Notes: a model not told the origin generated them from the sequence alone. A DNA stretch of 64,000 nucleotides from Deinococcus ficus (GCF_003444775.1 NZ_CP021083.1:124001-188000); one strand, 5' to 3'; counted from the first letter of the stretch, positions 48,626 to 57,914 are shown. Numbers and translations: made by a program.

Positions 48626-49056
48626 CGTGGTTGAGAATTTTGCATCGGCACTTACCCCTCTTCCAGGATTTCCGTTTGTCGATCCGGCGCAAAGGCGCAG
48701 AGTCGCGCTAGTCATTTCCAGAAAACGGCACGTGCGCCGGTGCCTGAAAAATGCCCTGTCTCATGCTTTTGGAAAGCACCGCGTTCTGGGAGGCCAGAAC
48801 AAGGCCAGAGAAATGAGGATTTTACATAAGTCCTACAGTCCTAGCCTGACAGCTCGCCCCCCTGGACGCGTGTTTTTTTTCGTGGTGGTGGTGGGCGCTG
48901 GTTTTTTTTGATCTTGGGTTCAGGGTTTTTGCGTGGGTTTTTGTCGGCCTTGTGGGTTTGGGTGTGGTGGGGGCGTGTTGCGGTTTTTGGGGTTGGGATT
49001 CGTGGGTGGGCGCGCGGGTGTTTTGGGGTGGCGGGGGCGTTGGCGTTGGTGGGGTT
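48626..49056. other. T-run and GT-rich non-coding tract
   Basis: No gene is supported here. A hairpin GTTCTGG/CCAGAAC lies at 48783-48800. Two runs of eight T occur at 48873-48880 and 48902-48909, rare in such GC-rich DNA, followed by ~150 bp almost free of A and C on the plus strand (GTGGG, TTTGGG, GGTTTTTGGGG). This marks a sharp change of composition at about 48870. Confidence 0.6.
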
Positions 49057-49095
49057 CCGGCGTCCGGCCTGGCGGCACGGTCGCCGCCGGGGCAG
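49057..49095 (+). repeat. GC-rich repeat, copy 1 of 3
   Basis: Core CCGGCCTGGCGGCACGGTCG and then CCGCCGGGGCAGG. Copies 2 and 3 follow at 49243 and 49389. All lie between the T runs and the truncated parA. Confidence 0.7.
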
Positions 49096-49242
49096 GGTGG
49101 GTACGGCGTTTGGGGTGGGTGGCGGCCCGGCGTTCCGGGTGGTGTGAGCCTCTGCGTTCCGGGCCTCGGGGCTCTGGCACCTGCTTGCGCGGTGGGGTGG
49201 CTGGCATCCCGGGTGGGGGGTGTGCCCTGGTGCTCCTGGCTT

Positions 49243-49282
49243 CCCGCTCCCGGCCTGGCGGCACAGTCGCGGCCGGGGCAGG
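49243..49282 (+). repeat. GC-rich repeat, copy 2 of 3
   Basis: Core CCGGCCTGGCGGCACAGTCG followed by CGGCCGGGGCAGG, with two changes from copy 1. It is offset about 187 bp from copy 1. Confidence 0.7.
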
Positions 49283-49388
49283 TGGGGTGTGCCGTGCCGG
49301 GGTTGCCTCCTCCCAGATGTCGACTGGCGAGCCTGGTCGGGGGTGAGGCGGGGTTGCGAGCTTGGCGTTCGCAGGGTGAGTCGGTGGT

Positions 49389-49425
49389 CCGGCGTCCGGC
49401 CTGGCGGCGCGGTCGCCGCCGACAC
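49389..49425 (+). repeat. GC-rich repeat, copy 3 of 3
   Basis: Core CCGGCCTGGCGGCGCGGTCG followed by CCGCCG, then divergent. It ends about 15 bp before the first parA-like codon, so it abuts the break point of that gene. Confidence 0.7.
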
Positions 49426-49439
49426 ATGGAGGGTGTTGC

Positions 49440-49991
49440 GTGCTTCTCCCCCGCGAGGTGTTTGGCCTGCACGTGATTCCCAGTCACATCAACCTCTCGC
49501 TCGCCGAGGCGCAGATCAGCGGGCAGATCGGGGCCGTGATGGCCCTGCGCGGCGCCCTGCAGGCGGCCCGGGACCGGTACGACGTGGTGCTGATCGACAG
49601 CCCGCCCAGCCTGGGGCAGCTGGCGGCGCTGGGCGCCCTCGCGTCGGACCTGATCGTGGTGCCGGTCCTGACGTCACAGAAGGGCGTGGACGCCCTGCCG
49701 GGCCTGGAGCGGGCGCTGGGGATGTACCGCAAGCTCCGCCCGGAGCTGCGGGTGGGCCTGTACGTCCCGACCATGTACGACGGCCGCCGCCTGCATGACC
49801 GGGAGGTCCTCACGGCCCTGCAGGGCACCCTGCCGGCCCTGACGGAACCGGTGCCGCTGCGGGGCGCGGTGTGGCTGGACAGCACGGCGGCCGGGCAGCC
49901 GGTCGGGGTATACGCGCCGGGCTCCCCTCAGCACCAGGACGTGCAGGCCTTGACGCGGTCCGTGGCGGCCCTGATCGGGAGCGGCGCGTGA
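49440..49991 (+). pseudogene. parA: ParA-type partition ATPase lacking its N-terminus
   Basis: 183 residues from GTG 49440. The protein begins inside a ParA at [20 protein letters not shown], normally near residue 100. The Walker B-like region [14 protein letters not shown] and the later [16 protein letters not shown] are present, but the P-loop KGGVGKTT and switch I are absent, and the DNA upstream is repeat sequence with stops in frame (49377-49379). It cannot bind ATP normally. Its stop overlaps the parB start (GTGA). It looks like a gene broken by rearrangement. Confidence 0.8.
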
Positions 49992-50890
49992 CCCGGCGCC
50001 AGAAACGCCCGGAGCGGGACCTCACGCAGCTCCTGGGTCGCTCCGCGGAGCTCGTGAAGGACGCCCCAGCGGGTGTGCAGACGCTGCCGGTCGGGAGCCT
50101 GCGGCCGTGGGCGCAGCAGCCGCGGCGGGCGTTCGCGCAGCAGGGCCTCGACGACCTGGCCGCCAGCCTCCGGGCGCAGGGCGTGCTGCAGCCGCTGCTG
50201 GTCCGCCCGGTGGACGGCGGGCACGAGATCGTCGCTGGCGAGCGCCGCTGGCGGGCCGCGCAGCTGGCCGGGCTGACCGACGTGCCCGTGCACGTGCGCG
50301 AACTGACCGACGAGCAGGCGATGATCGCCGCCCTGACGGAGAACCTGCAGCGCGAGGACCTGAACCTGTACGAGGAGGTCTCCGGCACCGTGCACCTGCT
50401 GGCGCTGGCCCTGGGCGCGGACTTCGACGCCACCCGGCAGCGCCTGTACGCCGCGGCGCGCGAGGGCGGGGCGGACGTCGAGGTGATCGAGACCGTGTTC
50501 GCCCGGGCCGGCCTGGGCAACTGGCGGAGCTTCACCAGCAACAAGCTCCGGATCCTGAACTGGCCGGCGGTGGTCCTGCAGGCCATGCAGGAGGACGCCC
50601 TGCCGTACACCCTGGCCGGGGTGGTCGCCGGCGCGCGCCCCGAGCACCAGGCGGAGCTGCTGACCCTGGCCAGGGAGGGGGCAAGCATCCGGGACCTCAA
50701 GGCCCGCCTCGCGGCGCTGGAAGACAAGCCGAGCCGCCTGCTGGTGGATGAGGCGCGCGCGGCCCGGATCGGCCGGAAGGTGGGGAGCGTGAAGTGGCTG
50801 CGCACCCTGAACGACCAGGAGCAGCGGGAACTGAACAAGTGGCTCGCGCGCATGCCCGACGCGGTGAAAAAGGCCCTCGGGGAGAGTTGA
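49988..50890 (+). CDS. parB: ParB/Spo0J-type partition protein
   Basis: 300 residues from GTG 49988. The N-terminal CTPase/ParB domain is intact: [18 protein letters not shown]-like [20 protein letters not shown], the [13 protein letters not shown] motif (ParB box II) and [16 protein letters not shown] (box I-like). A helix-turn-helix region and a C-terminal dimer-like segment follow. It binds parS sites and spreads on DNA. No obvious parS palindrome was found nearby. Its ParA partner is truncated, so partitioning would need another ParA. Confidence 0.9.
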   Translation: MTRRQKRPERDLTQLLGRSAELVKDAPAGVQTLPVGSLRPWAQQPRRAFAQQGLDDLAASLRAQGVLQPLLVRPVDGGHEIVAGERRWRAAQLAGLTDVPVHVRELTDEQAMIAALTENLQREDLNLYEEVSGTVHLLALALGADFDATRQRLYAAAREGGADVEVIETVFARAGLGNWRSFTSNKLRILNWPAVVLQAMQEDALPYTLAGVVAGARPEHQAELLTLAREGASIRDLKARLAALEDKPSRLLVDEARAARIGRKVGSVKWLRTLNDQEQRELNKWLARMPDAVKKALGES

Positions 50891-51167
50891 GAGGCATCCG
50901 GTGGCCCGTTCCTGGTGGGGGCTCTCAACTTCACCCTGGGTAGGGCAGCGTGGCTTCGTCCGTGCCGGCAGGCCAGGAGCAAACGAGTGGATGAGGTTGG
51001 CGCTGACGGCCCCCCGGAAGCCCTGGAAGGGGCCGTCCGTCACGCGAAAGGAGTTGGATGGTGTGGCCGCAACAGCGCGCTGAAGCGCGGTTGCCGGAGC
51101 TTGATCCGCCGGGTGGCTTGGGTGCAGAGCAGGGCCGTGGGGAAAGTCGTGCGTGCCGGTAGGGGTG

Positions 51168-52523
51168 TTAGAGGGTGACCACATTCCCGCTGGCGCGCAG
51201 CACACCGCGAGTGTCCAGAATGAGAGGGATGTGGCGCTGGACGCTCTCCCAGTCGAAGGCGGCATGGGGAGTTAGGATAATGGCGACGTCAGCCCAGGCG
51301 TAGCTTTCGGCGCTGAGTTCGGTGCGTGTGGCGTGGAGGTCATGTCCGTGCGCTTGGGGCAGTTGGGGCACGTAGGGATCAGCGTACTGGACCTGGGCGC
51401 CGAAGCGCTCGAGTTCCGCGATGACGTCCAGGGCCGGGCTTTCGCGGGCGTCATCCACGTCGGGCTTGTATGCCACGCCGAGGGCGAGGACGCGGGTGCC
51501 GCGAATGGATTTGTGCCGGTCGTTCAGCAGTTGCATGAGGCGACCCACGACGTACCGGGGCATTTGACTGTTGACCTGGTCGGCCAGCTCAATGAACCGT
51601 GTGGAGAAGCCTTGTTTCCGGGCGCGCCATGCGAGGTAATGCGGGTCGAGGGGGATGCAGTGCCCGCCGATGCCGGGGCCGGGGTAAAACGGCATGAAGC
51701 CGAAGGGCTTCGTGGAGGCGGCATCGATGACTTCCCAGACGTTGATGCCCAGGGATGTGCAGATCATGGCGAGTTCGTTGACGTAGCCGATGTTCACGGC
51801 GCGGAAGGTGTTCTCGTGGAGCTTGGCCATCTCGGCGACGCGGGCGCTGCTGACGGGGAAGACGCGTTCCAGGAACGTTTCGTACAGTTGCTGGGCGAGC
51901 GCGGTGCCGTGCGGGCCGGTGCCGCCGACGATTTTGGGGATGTTGCCGGTGTTGAAGGTGCGGTTGCCGGGATCGACGCGTTCGGGGCTGAAGGCGACGT
52001 AGAGGTCATGTTCGCCTTTGAGGCCGCTCTTTTCGAGGAGGGGCAGGAGGAATTCGTCGGTCGTGCCGGGGTAGGTGGTGCTTTCTAGGATGACGAGGGT
52101 GCCGGGGCGCAGGTGGTCCGCGACGTGCAGGGCGGCGGTGTGGATGTATCCCATCTCTGGTTGTTTGCTGGCGTCCAGGGGTGTAGGAACGCAGATGATG
52201 AACACGTCGTGGCCTTGGAGTGCGGCAGGTGAGGCGGTGGCCCTGAGCTTTTCGCCCAGCACCAGCGCGTTCACCTGGTCGTCTGGGACGTCCTGGACGG
52301 GGCTGCGTCCGCTGTTGATGAGGGAAACTTTCTGTTCCTGAGGGTCGAACCCGGTCACGCTGAAGCCGGCGCGGGCGAGGTGGACGGCCAGGGGCAGGCC
52401 GACGTAGCCCAGGCCGAGCACTGCGATCCGGGCGCTCCGGTCCTGCAGTTTCTGGGCCAGGTGCGGGGCGTGGGGGCTGGGGGGATGGGCCGGGTGGCCC
52501 CCGGTGGGGATCTGTGCAGACAT
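51168..52523 (-). CDS. Nucleotide-sugar dehydrogenase (UDP-GlcNAc/ManNAc type)
   Basis: 451 residues. The Rossmann motif is IAVLGLGYVGLPLAVHLARAG near residue 33 (split here across the GxGYVG core), with VPTPLD, ESTTYPGTT and the catalytic block PGPGIGGHCIPLDPHY containing the nucleophilic Cys. The C-terminal domain starts VLALGVAYKPDVDDARESPA. It matches the WbpA/WecC group, which oxidises UDP-HexNAc to the uronic acid for capsule or exopolysaccharide. AAGGAGA precedes ATG 52523. It begins the polysaccharide locus. Confidence 0.92.
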   Translation of the reverse strand: MSAQIPTGGHPAHPPSPHAPHLAQKLQDRSARIAVLGLGYVGLPLAVHLARAGFSVTGFDPQEQKVSLINSGRSPVQDVPDDQVNALVLGEKLRATASPAALQGHDVFIICVPTPLDASKQPEMGYIHTAALHVADHLRPGTLVILESTTYPGTTDEFLLPLLEKSGLKGEHDLYVAFSPERVDPGNRTFNTGNIPKIVGGTGPHGTALAQQLYETFLERVFPVSSARVAEMAKLHENTFRAVNIGYVNELAMICTSLGINVWEVIDAASTKPFGFMPFYPGPGIGGHCIPLDPHYLAWRARKQGFSTRFIELADQVNSQMPRYVVGRLMQLLNDRHKSIRGTRVLALGVAYKPDVDDARESPALDVIAELERFGAQVQYADPYVPQLPQAHGHDLHATRTELSAESYAWADVAIILTPHAAFDWESVQRHIPLILDTRGVLRASGNVVTL

Positions 52524-52841
52524 GGTTCTCCTTCAAGGTGATGGGGTGGGTCGCGGCGCGTTCGGTGCTCGGCTGGCGACGCGTTCGGGTGGTAAGGGTG
52601 CCCGTTGAGTCGGGACCTACCGAGGCGGCACTTCAGCAGATCAGGGCGGATTAAGTGCGTCCACTATATGAGCAATCGATTTTTCAAGTGGGCAAAATCG
52701 CACGAACTGACCTTCCAATCCGTCAGGTGCGGCAGGTGCGTCCCGAGTCAGGCGTCTCGTCATTTGTGCGTCGCAAGCCCCTGAACTTCACTTAGGATGA
52801 GTGCCTAATGCTTTTCAGCTTGTCATTTCCCTTAGGCTCCG
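52524..52841. other. Divergent intergenic region of the polysaccharide locus
   Basis: 318 bp between the dehydrogenase (minus) and a glycosyltransferase (plus). The centre (52660-52700) is AT-rich, with ACTATATGAG and GATTTTTCAAG, and should hold promoters in both directions, but no clear -35/-10 pair with 17-bp spacing can be assigned. No gene is seen. Confidence 0.5.
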
Positions 52842-54008
52842 ATGGCTAGAACTATCACCACATCCCCTGCAGAACGGCCCAGGGTTCTGGTTCTGACGGG
52901 GTCGTACCTTCCAGGCGTCCGCGCGGGCGGTCCTGTGCGGAGCATGCAGAACCTTTTGACTCAACTCGGGCATGAGGTTCAATTCGATCTCGTGACCCTC
53001 GACCGGGACCTGGGAGATGCGACGCCTTACCCGAACATCGAGCACCGGGCCTGGAATCAGGTGGGTGGTCAGCGCGTCCGGTACGTTCCTCCGGGTCTGC
53101 GTGGGCTGCTTGAACGCTGGCGGATTCTGCGGGAAACGCCGTATGACCTGTTGTACCTGCATTCCTTTTTCCATGTGAGCAACACGACTTGGTCGCTCGC
53201 GCTGCGCGCCGCGGGGCTGATTGCCCGTCGTCCTGTCCTTCTCGCGCCCCGCGGTGAATTCTCCCCGGGTGCCCTGGGCCTCAACGCTGGGAAAAAACGC
53301 CTGTTCCTTCAGCTCATTCAGGCCACCGGGCTGATGAAGGATGTGACGTTCCAGGCCACGAGTGCCACGGAGCAAGACGACATCCGGCGCATGTTTCCAC
53401 GGGCGGCCGTCGTGTACGCCCCGAACCTCATCGCCCCGCCGGAGGATCTCTTTCGCCCGCCGCGCGCGCCTGGGCCGCTCAGGATCGCGTTCGTGGGCCG
53501 CGTCAACCGCATGAAGAACCTGGACTACGCCCTGCGGGTGCTTCAGGGGGTTCAGACTCCGGTGCACCTGAAACTGGTGGGTTCGCGGGAGGACGAGGCG
53601 TACTGGGCGGAGTGTGAGGCGCTCCTCGCCACCCTGCCGGACACAGTTCAGGTGGAAGTAGTCGGTCATGTTCCGCCAGAAGACGTGCGAGACATCTTCC
53701 TGTGGAGTGATGTGCTGCTGCTGCCCACGCTCGGGGAGAACTTCGGGCACGTGATCGCCGAGGCGCTGCTGGCCGGGAGCATTCCCGTGATCAGTGACCG
53801 CACGCCCTGGCAGGACCTGGAGGCGCGTGGATCGGGCTTCACGATTCCACTGGACCAGCCGGAGCGCTTCACGGCGGTGCTCGGCGACCTGGGGACTTCA
53901 CCGGCCCTGCTGGAGCGCACGGCGCTGGGCGCCGCCGCTTACGGGCGGGAACTGGCGGTGGACCGGCAGGGCCTGGAGCAGAACCGGGCGTTGTTCAAGG
54001 TGTCGTAG
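52842..54008 (+). CDS. Glycosyltransferase, GT4 family
   Basis: 388 residues with a GT-B fold. The N-terminal domain opens VLVLTGSYLPGVRAGGPVRS, which binds the acceptor, and the donor domain starts RIAFVGRVNRMKNLDYALRV. The retaining-GT4 signature is LLLPTLGENFGHVIAEALLAG (E-x7-E pattern). It adds a sugar during polysaccharide repeat-unit assembly on the cytoplasmic side. Its last 14 bp overlap the convergent O-antigen ligase-like gene. Confidence 0.9.
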   Translation: MARTITTSPAERPRVLVLTGSYLPGVRAGGPVRSMQNLLTQLGHEVQFDLVTLDRDLGDATPYPNIEHRAWNQVGGQRVRYVPPGLRGLLERWRILRETPYDLLYLHSFFHVSNTTWSLALRAAGLIARRPVLLAPRGEFSPGALGLNAGKKRLFLQLIQATGLMKDVTFQATSATEQDDIRRMFPRAAVVYAPNLIAPPEDLFRPPRAPGPLRIAFVGRVNRMKNLDYALRVLQGVQTPVHLKLVGSREDEAYWAECEALLATLPDTVQVEVVGHVPPEDVRDIFLWSDVLLLPTLGENFGHVIAEALLAGSIPVISDRTPWQDLEARGSGFTIPLDQPERFTAVLGDLGTSPALLERTALGAAAYGRELAVDRQGLEQNRALFKVS

Positions 54009-55587
54009 GCGCGGCCGGGGTCCGGCGGACCGTCCAGGCGGTGGACGCCGCGACGCCGAGGCGCGCCCCACTGTTGGGGAAGATCAGCAGTTCCAGCCGC
54101 TGTTGATCGACGGGCAGCAGGCGCAGCTTCCTCGCATCGATGGTGATGGGTTCCCCCGCCGAGGTGACCGGGCGCGTCTGGACGGCGCGGCAACTGACCG
54201 TGCAGGTGTTCAGCGTAACCAGGTACGGCCCGGGGGGCAGGGTGAGACTGGCGAAGATCGTGTAATCCTCTGTCTGCGCGGTTGTTCCGGGGGCGTACAG
54301 GACATTGAGTGCTGGTGGAGCGCTCAGGTGGGGTGGCCGCAGGGCCAGCAGGGGCGGGGCGCTCAGCGCGGCGAGCAGGAATGCACCCGTCAGGCCCACG
54401 TGCAGTCCAGCGGACCGGAGGCGGAGGCTCGGGAGTTGCGTTCCGGCCAGCACCCAGAAGAGTTCGCCCGTAAACACCCCCGGCACGAGCAGGGTGTTGT
54501 CGTTGAGGTTCGTGACCAGCAGACCCCCGAGGGTGGCAAGCGCGAACGGCTGCCTTCCCCGCCACGCGGCGACGGTAACGGCGCCCAGCAGGAGGAACAG
54601 GCCAGCCGTGCCGACCGGGCCGCTTTCACTCCACTGCTGCAGGGCGGCGTTGTGCGCGATCAGCCAGGGTTGGCCGAGGTCGTCGAACCACGCGGGGCAG
54701 CCCAGTTCCTCCCTGGCGTCCGCGAACGTCTGGCACGACTGGGGGGAAGCGAGGCGGGTGCCGAGCCGGTACGGGCCCACCCCGCTGAACGGTTCGCTGG
54801 CGATGACGGTGCGGACGTTGTGCCAGATGACCTGCCGTCCCGCGAGGCTCAGGTCGGCCAGGCGACTGACGGCCGCGAAGTCGCTCCGGGCACCGTACCA
54901 GGCGAGGCCGGCGAAGGCGAGCAGCGTGAGCACCAGGGCCGGTGTGGGCACGCGCCACCGTCCGCGGGCCAGGGCACCGACCGTCAGGCCTACCAGGGCC
55001 GCGAGCAGGGCCCCGCGACTTCCGCTGAGCAGCAGCGTTCCCCCCGCCAGGAAGGCCGTCAGGAGCCGCGCCGGCCACCTCACTTCGTGGAACGCGCTCC
55101 ACCAGAGGCCCACCGCCCCCAGAACGCCGAGGGTCGTCGTTGTCATGTACGGGTGGTGAAGGCGCGCCGTGAGGAAATCCCGGCCCTCGAGCAGACTGAG
55201 GATCAGGGCGCTCAGGTACACGGCGTTCAGCCCCAGCGCCAGAAGCGGGAAGGGGACGCTGCCGGGCCGGTCGGCGAGGAGCGCGCCGACGCAGATCAGT
55301 CCGGCCGTGAGTGCCGTGCGCAGCGTGGCAAGGCCCACCGCCAGCAGGGGTTCAGGCGCGAGGAGGGCCGGCAGGAGTTGCGTCATGGCGTACAGGCCCA
55401 GCAGCGCGCGAACCGGGCGTGGCAAAGACGTGAACGACCGCAGCGCCATCAGGCTCAGGGGCGACAGAACGTACAGGGGGGGCAGCCACGCGAGCCACAG
55501 GGACCAGAGCCGCTCTTGCCGTTCCACCGCTTCACTGTGGCATGAAGTGAGGTCCAGGCGCAGCGAAAGCGTGACATCACACGCCAT
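53995..55587 (-). CDS. O-antigen ligase/polymerase-like membrane protein
   Basis: 530 residues with about ten to twelve hydrophobic helices. The large extracytoplasmic loop with RQVIWHNVRTVIASEPFSGVG and HNAALQQWSESG matches the Wzy_C/O-antigen ligase family, in which a loop with Arg and His does the transfer. A ~110-residue soluble C-terminal tail (LPPGPYLVTLNTCTVSCR) is unusual and may be a periplasmic add-on. It joins or polymerises lipid-linked oligosaccharide. The start at ATG 55587 has no ribosome-binding site, so an internal start is possible. Confidence 0.82.
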   Translation of the reverse strand: MACDVTLSLRLDLTSCHSEAVERQERLWSLWLAWLPPLYVLSPLSLMALRSFTSLPRPVRALLGLYAMTQLLPALLAPEPLLAVGLATLRTALTAGLICVGALLADRPGSVPFPLLALGLNAVYLSALILSLLEGRDFLTARLHHPYMTTTTLGVLGAVGLWWSAFHEVRWPARLLTAFLAGGTLLLSGSRGALLAALVGLTVGALARGRWRVPTPALVLTLLAFAGLAWYGARSDFAAVSRLADLSLAGRQVIWHNVRTVIASEPFSGVGPYRLGTRLASPQSCQTFADAREELGCPAWFDDLGQPWLIAHNAALQQWSESGPVGTAGLFLLLGAVTVAAWRGRQPFALATLGGLLVTNLNDNTLLVPGVFTGELFWVLAGTQLPSLRLRSAGLHVGLTGAFLLAALSAPPLLALRPPHLSAPPALNVLYAPGTTAQTEDYTIFASLTLPPGPYLVTLNTCTVSCRAVQTRPVTSAGEPITIDARKLRLLPVDQQRLELLIFPNSGARLGVAASTAWTVRRTPAAPTTP

Positions 55588-55725
55588 TAAGACAAGGTGA
55601 CCGTACTGGGTTGCTTAGAGTCTGAGGGCAACACCACAGGCCGCCTCAAAGTTGCCCCGCCGAGACGAGAACCTCGAAATCCGTTTCCGGTTTCGTTCCC
55701 AAGCTCTTATCATTAACCTCAACCC

Positions 55726-57348
55726 ATGCGAACAGCCGACGACACCCTGCCCCGGACAGCGCCGGTCAACCCGAACGACGTTGACCTGAGCAAAGTCCTC
55801 AGTGTTCTCAAGCGGCACTGGCTGCCCCTCCTCCTGATTCCTAGCCTGACCGCCGGGGGAACCTACGCCCTGCTCAACCGCGTGCCCCCGACGTACCAGG
55901 CGGGCACCAGCATCATGTCCGGCGGAACTTCGAACGGGAACCTCGCCCTGAACGGGGCCATCGTTTCAGCCACGCAACTGCCGGAAGGCGCGGTGGACTC
56001 GGTCATTCACAGTCGCGCCCTGGTCGAGCAGGTGATCGGTGCCGTGCAAAGCTCGTCCCTGCCTCCGCAATTGAAAAGCGAGATCGCCAGCGATCTTCGT
56101 GCGGAACTGTCCAGCGGGCAGTACCGCCGACTGCAAGTCCGCACGAAAATCGACAATCAGCAGCGGGGCGTGTACACCCTGACGTCCACCGCCGAATCAC
56201 CGGCCGCCGCGCGCGTCCTCGCGAACGCGGCCACGCAGAGCCTCCTCCAGTGGGACGTCGACCGCGTCCGGATCGGCGTCACCCAGGCCCGCCGGAACCT
56301 TCAGGACCAGCTCGACAACCTCACCGCACGCCTGGCCACCCTCCCCCCGAACAGTGTGGAACGCGACAGTCTCGTCGCGGCTCGCGGGCAACTTCTGCTG
56401 AGCCTCTCGCAGGCCACCGTTCTGGAGCAGGGGGCCATCGGGAGTCTCGTGCGCCTGGCCGAAGCGAACGATCCCAGCCGGCCCATCGCTCCGAAACCCC
56501 TCCGGAACGCTGTCCTCGCGTTCCTGCTGGCGCTGTTCGCCACGGCGGGCAGCGTCCTCCTGCGGGACTCGCTGCGCCGCAAGATCAACGCTCCGGCGGA
56601 TCTGCCCCCCGGCCTGCCCATCCTGGGAAGCGTACCCCGCCTGAAAAGCCGCAAACGCAGTGCGGTGCTGCAAAACGACCATAGCGGCGCTTACGAGGCG
56701 GGCGGGTTCATTCGCGTGAACGTCCTCGCGAAACTCGAGGGCCACAGTCACCCGGTCATCGTGGTCACCAGCCCGGGCCCGTTCAACGGGAAGAGCACCG
56801 TCACGGCCATGATGGCCAAAGCCCTCGCCGAAGGTGGACGGCGCGTCCTCCTGATCGACCTTGATCTCCACCGGCCCACGCAGCACGAGTTCTGGCCGGT
56901 CGCCGGGCTGGAATGGCGGCCCCTGCCGGAGGCCGTCACGACACCGAACGCGCAGCGCAGCATCCTGGATGCCGCCGCGCACCCCGATCAGGCGAGCGTC
57001 CTGGCGGTCGCGGAGAACATCGATCTCCTCCCCGCGCAGGCCGTCAGCCGTCAGGTGGTCACGGCCCTGAATAACCTGAATCTCATGCAGCAGATCCGCA
57101 CCTGGGCGCAGCAGTACGACGCCGTGCTGCTCGACACGCCGCCCGTCCTGGCGCTCTCCGACGCCCTCCTGTTGGGGCAGGCCAGCGACGGCGTCGTGAT
57201 GGTCGCCAGCTCAGGCGAGACGTCCACGCAGGAACTCGAGCGGGCAGTGGACGCCTTCACGGCCACGCAGGGCAGGCTGCTGGGCGTCATCCTGAACAAG
57301 GTGCCCAGGTCCAGCGAAGGGTACGCCTACTACAGTTACCGCCGCTGA
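55726..57348 (+). CDS. Polysaccharide co-polymerase / BY-kinase (Wzc-like)
   Basis: 540 residues. The Wzz domain starts with a membrane helix (WLPLLLIPSLTAGGTYALL, ~33-52), followed by a periplasmic helical region and a second helix (~262-282). The kinase domain has Walker A SPGPFNGKSTV (~349), Walker A' LLIDLDLHRP and Walker B VLLDTPPVLAL. The C-terminus YAYYSYRR is the tyrosine cluster that is autophosphorylated. It controls chain length and export of the exopolysaccharide. The periplasmic part is shorter than in E. coli Wzc. TATCAT lies 12 bases before the start. Confidence 0.9.
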   Translation: MRTADDTLPRTAPVNPNDVDLSKVLSVLKRHWLPLLLIPSLTAGGTYALLNRVPPTYQAGTSIMSGGTSNGNLALNGAIVSATQLPEGAVDSVIHSRALVEQVIGAVQSSSLPPQLKSEIASDLRAELSSGQYRRLQVRTKIDNQQRGVYTLTSTAESPAAARVLANAATQSLLQWDVDRVRIGVTQARRNLQDQLDNLTARLATLPPNSVERDSLVAARGQLLLSLSQATVLEQGAIGSLVRLAEANDPSRPIAPKPLRNAVLAFLLALFATAGSVLLRDSLRRKINAPADLPPGLPILGSVPRLKSRKRSAVLQNDHSGAYEAGGFIRVNVLAKLEGHSHPVIVVTSPGPFNGKSTVTAMMAKALAEGGRRVLLIDLDLHRPTQHEFWPVAGLEWRPLPEAVTTPNAQRSILDAAAHPDQASVLAVAENIDLLPAQAVSRQVVTALNNLNLMQQIRTWAQQYDAVLLDTPPVLALSDALLLGQASDGVVMVASSGETSTQELERAVDAFTATQGRLLGVILNKVPRSSEGYAYYSYRR

Positions 57349-57386
57349 GCCCTGCGGCGCAGCCCAAAACCAGAAAAGAGAAAAAA

Positions 57387-57418
57387 CCCCCGCCCCAGCC
57401 GAGTGCTGGAGGCGGGGG
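57387..57418 (-). terminator. Rho-independent terminator for the lysis cassette
   Basis: Arms 57387-57399 and 57405-57418 pair with one bulged A. On the minus strand the hairpin is followed by TTTTTT (57386-57381), so it ends minus-strand transcription from the lysis genes. The hairpin may also stop BY-kinase transcripts on the plus strand. Confidence 0.8.
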
Positions 57419-57539
57419 CCTCTCATTGCCGCAAGTCGTCCGTGCCTGAAAAAGCTCCCTCCGCGGTGGCCACTGCGAGGGGCTCAGGTGTGAGGTGAGA
57501 ACCACAGCAGAGGGCCTGCCTGGGCGGCACGCGAGCGGA

Positions 57540-57914
57540 TCAGCCTGCCGGGAACAGGCGGCGGAAGGCCATTTCCACAAGCTGCTCTGCGAACGGCGTC
57601 TCCAGCAGCATGGACAGCCATCCGGCACTCGGGGGCGCGTACTCCCGCACGAGCGTCTGCACGATGGCCAGCACGATCCGAGCGCGGGGTTTACCGCCCA
57701 GAAGGGGCTTGAGTTCCTGCGCGGCCCGGACGGCGGCGTCAATGAGGCCGATGACCTCACCCCACGTCGCCCCGTCGCGGAGGCGCTGCGCGAACGCGGT
57801 CAGCGTCGGAACGTGCGCTTTCAGCCAGGGCGTGAGGTCATCGGGCGTCAGGGTCGCGGCGGTGCGGGTGGGGGCACTGAGGGCCAGCAGGGCGGTCAAA
57901 AGCTGGTTTTGCAT
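57540..57914 (-). CDS. Hypothetical helical protein, last gene of the lysis cassette
   Basis: 124 residues, almost all predicted helix (LLTALLALSAPTRTAATL at the N-terminus, then LPDDLTPWLKAH-like amphipathic stretches). No family is recognised. AGGAG lies upstream of ATG 57914. It is the last gene of a tightly packed minus-strand operon with an endolysin and holin-like proteins, so a lysis-related or phage-accessory role is possible. A terminator follows. Confidence 0.6.
   Translation of the reverse strand: MQNQLLTALLALSAPTRTAATLTPDDLTPWLKAHVPTLTAFAQRLRDGATWGEVIGLIDAAVRAAQELKPLLGGKPRARIVLAIVQTLVREYAPPSAGWLSMLLETPFAEQLVEMAFRRLFPAG

Noticed and set aside
46450..48911. Several open frames of 60-120 codons on both strands
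   Set aside because: They lack ribosome-binding sites, codon-position bias and recognisable motifs, and frames are not conserved between the two ~600-bp repeat units.
48841..49439. CRISPR array
   Set aside because: The three GC-rich repeats are irregularly spaced (about 187 and 146 bp), imperfect, and no cas genes are near.
49057..51167. A parS-type palindrome near parB
   Set aside because: No 14-16 bp GTTTCAC-like palindrome was found by eye near parAB; the small CGCGC/GCGCG hairpin at 51076-51089 is too short and generic.
50891..51167. Transposase remnant after parB
   Set aside because: A minus-strand frame reads like a protein tail, but no transposase motif or terminal repeats could be recognised in 277 bp.
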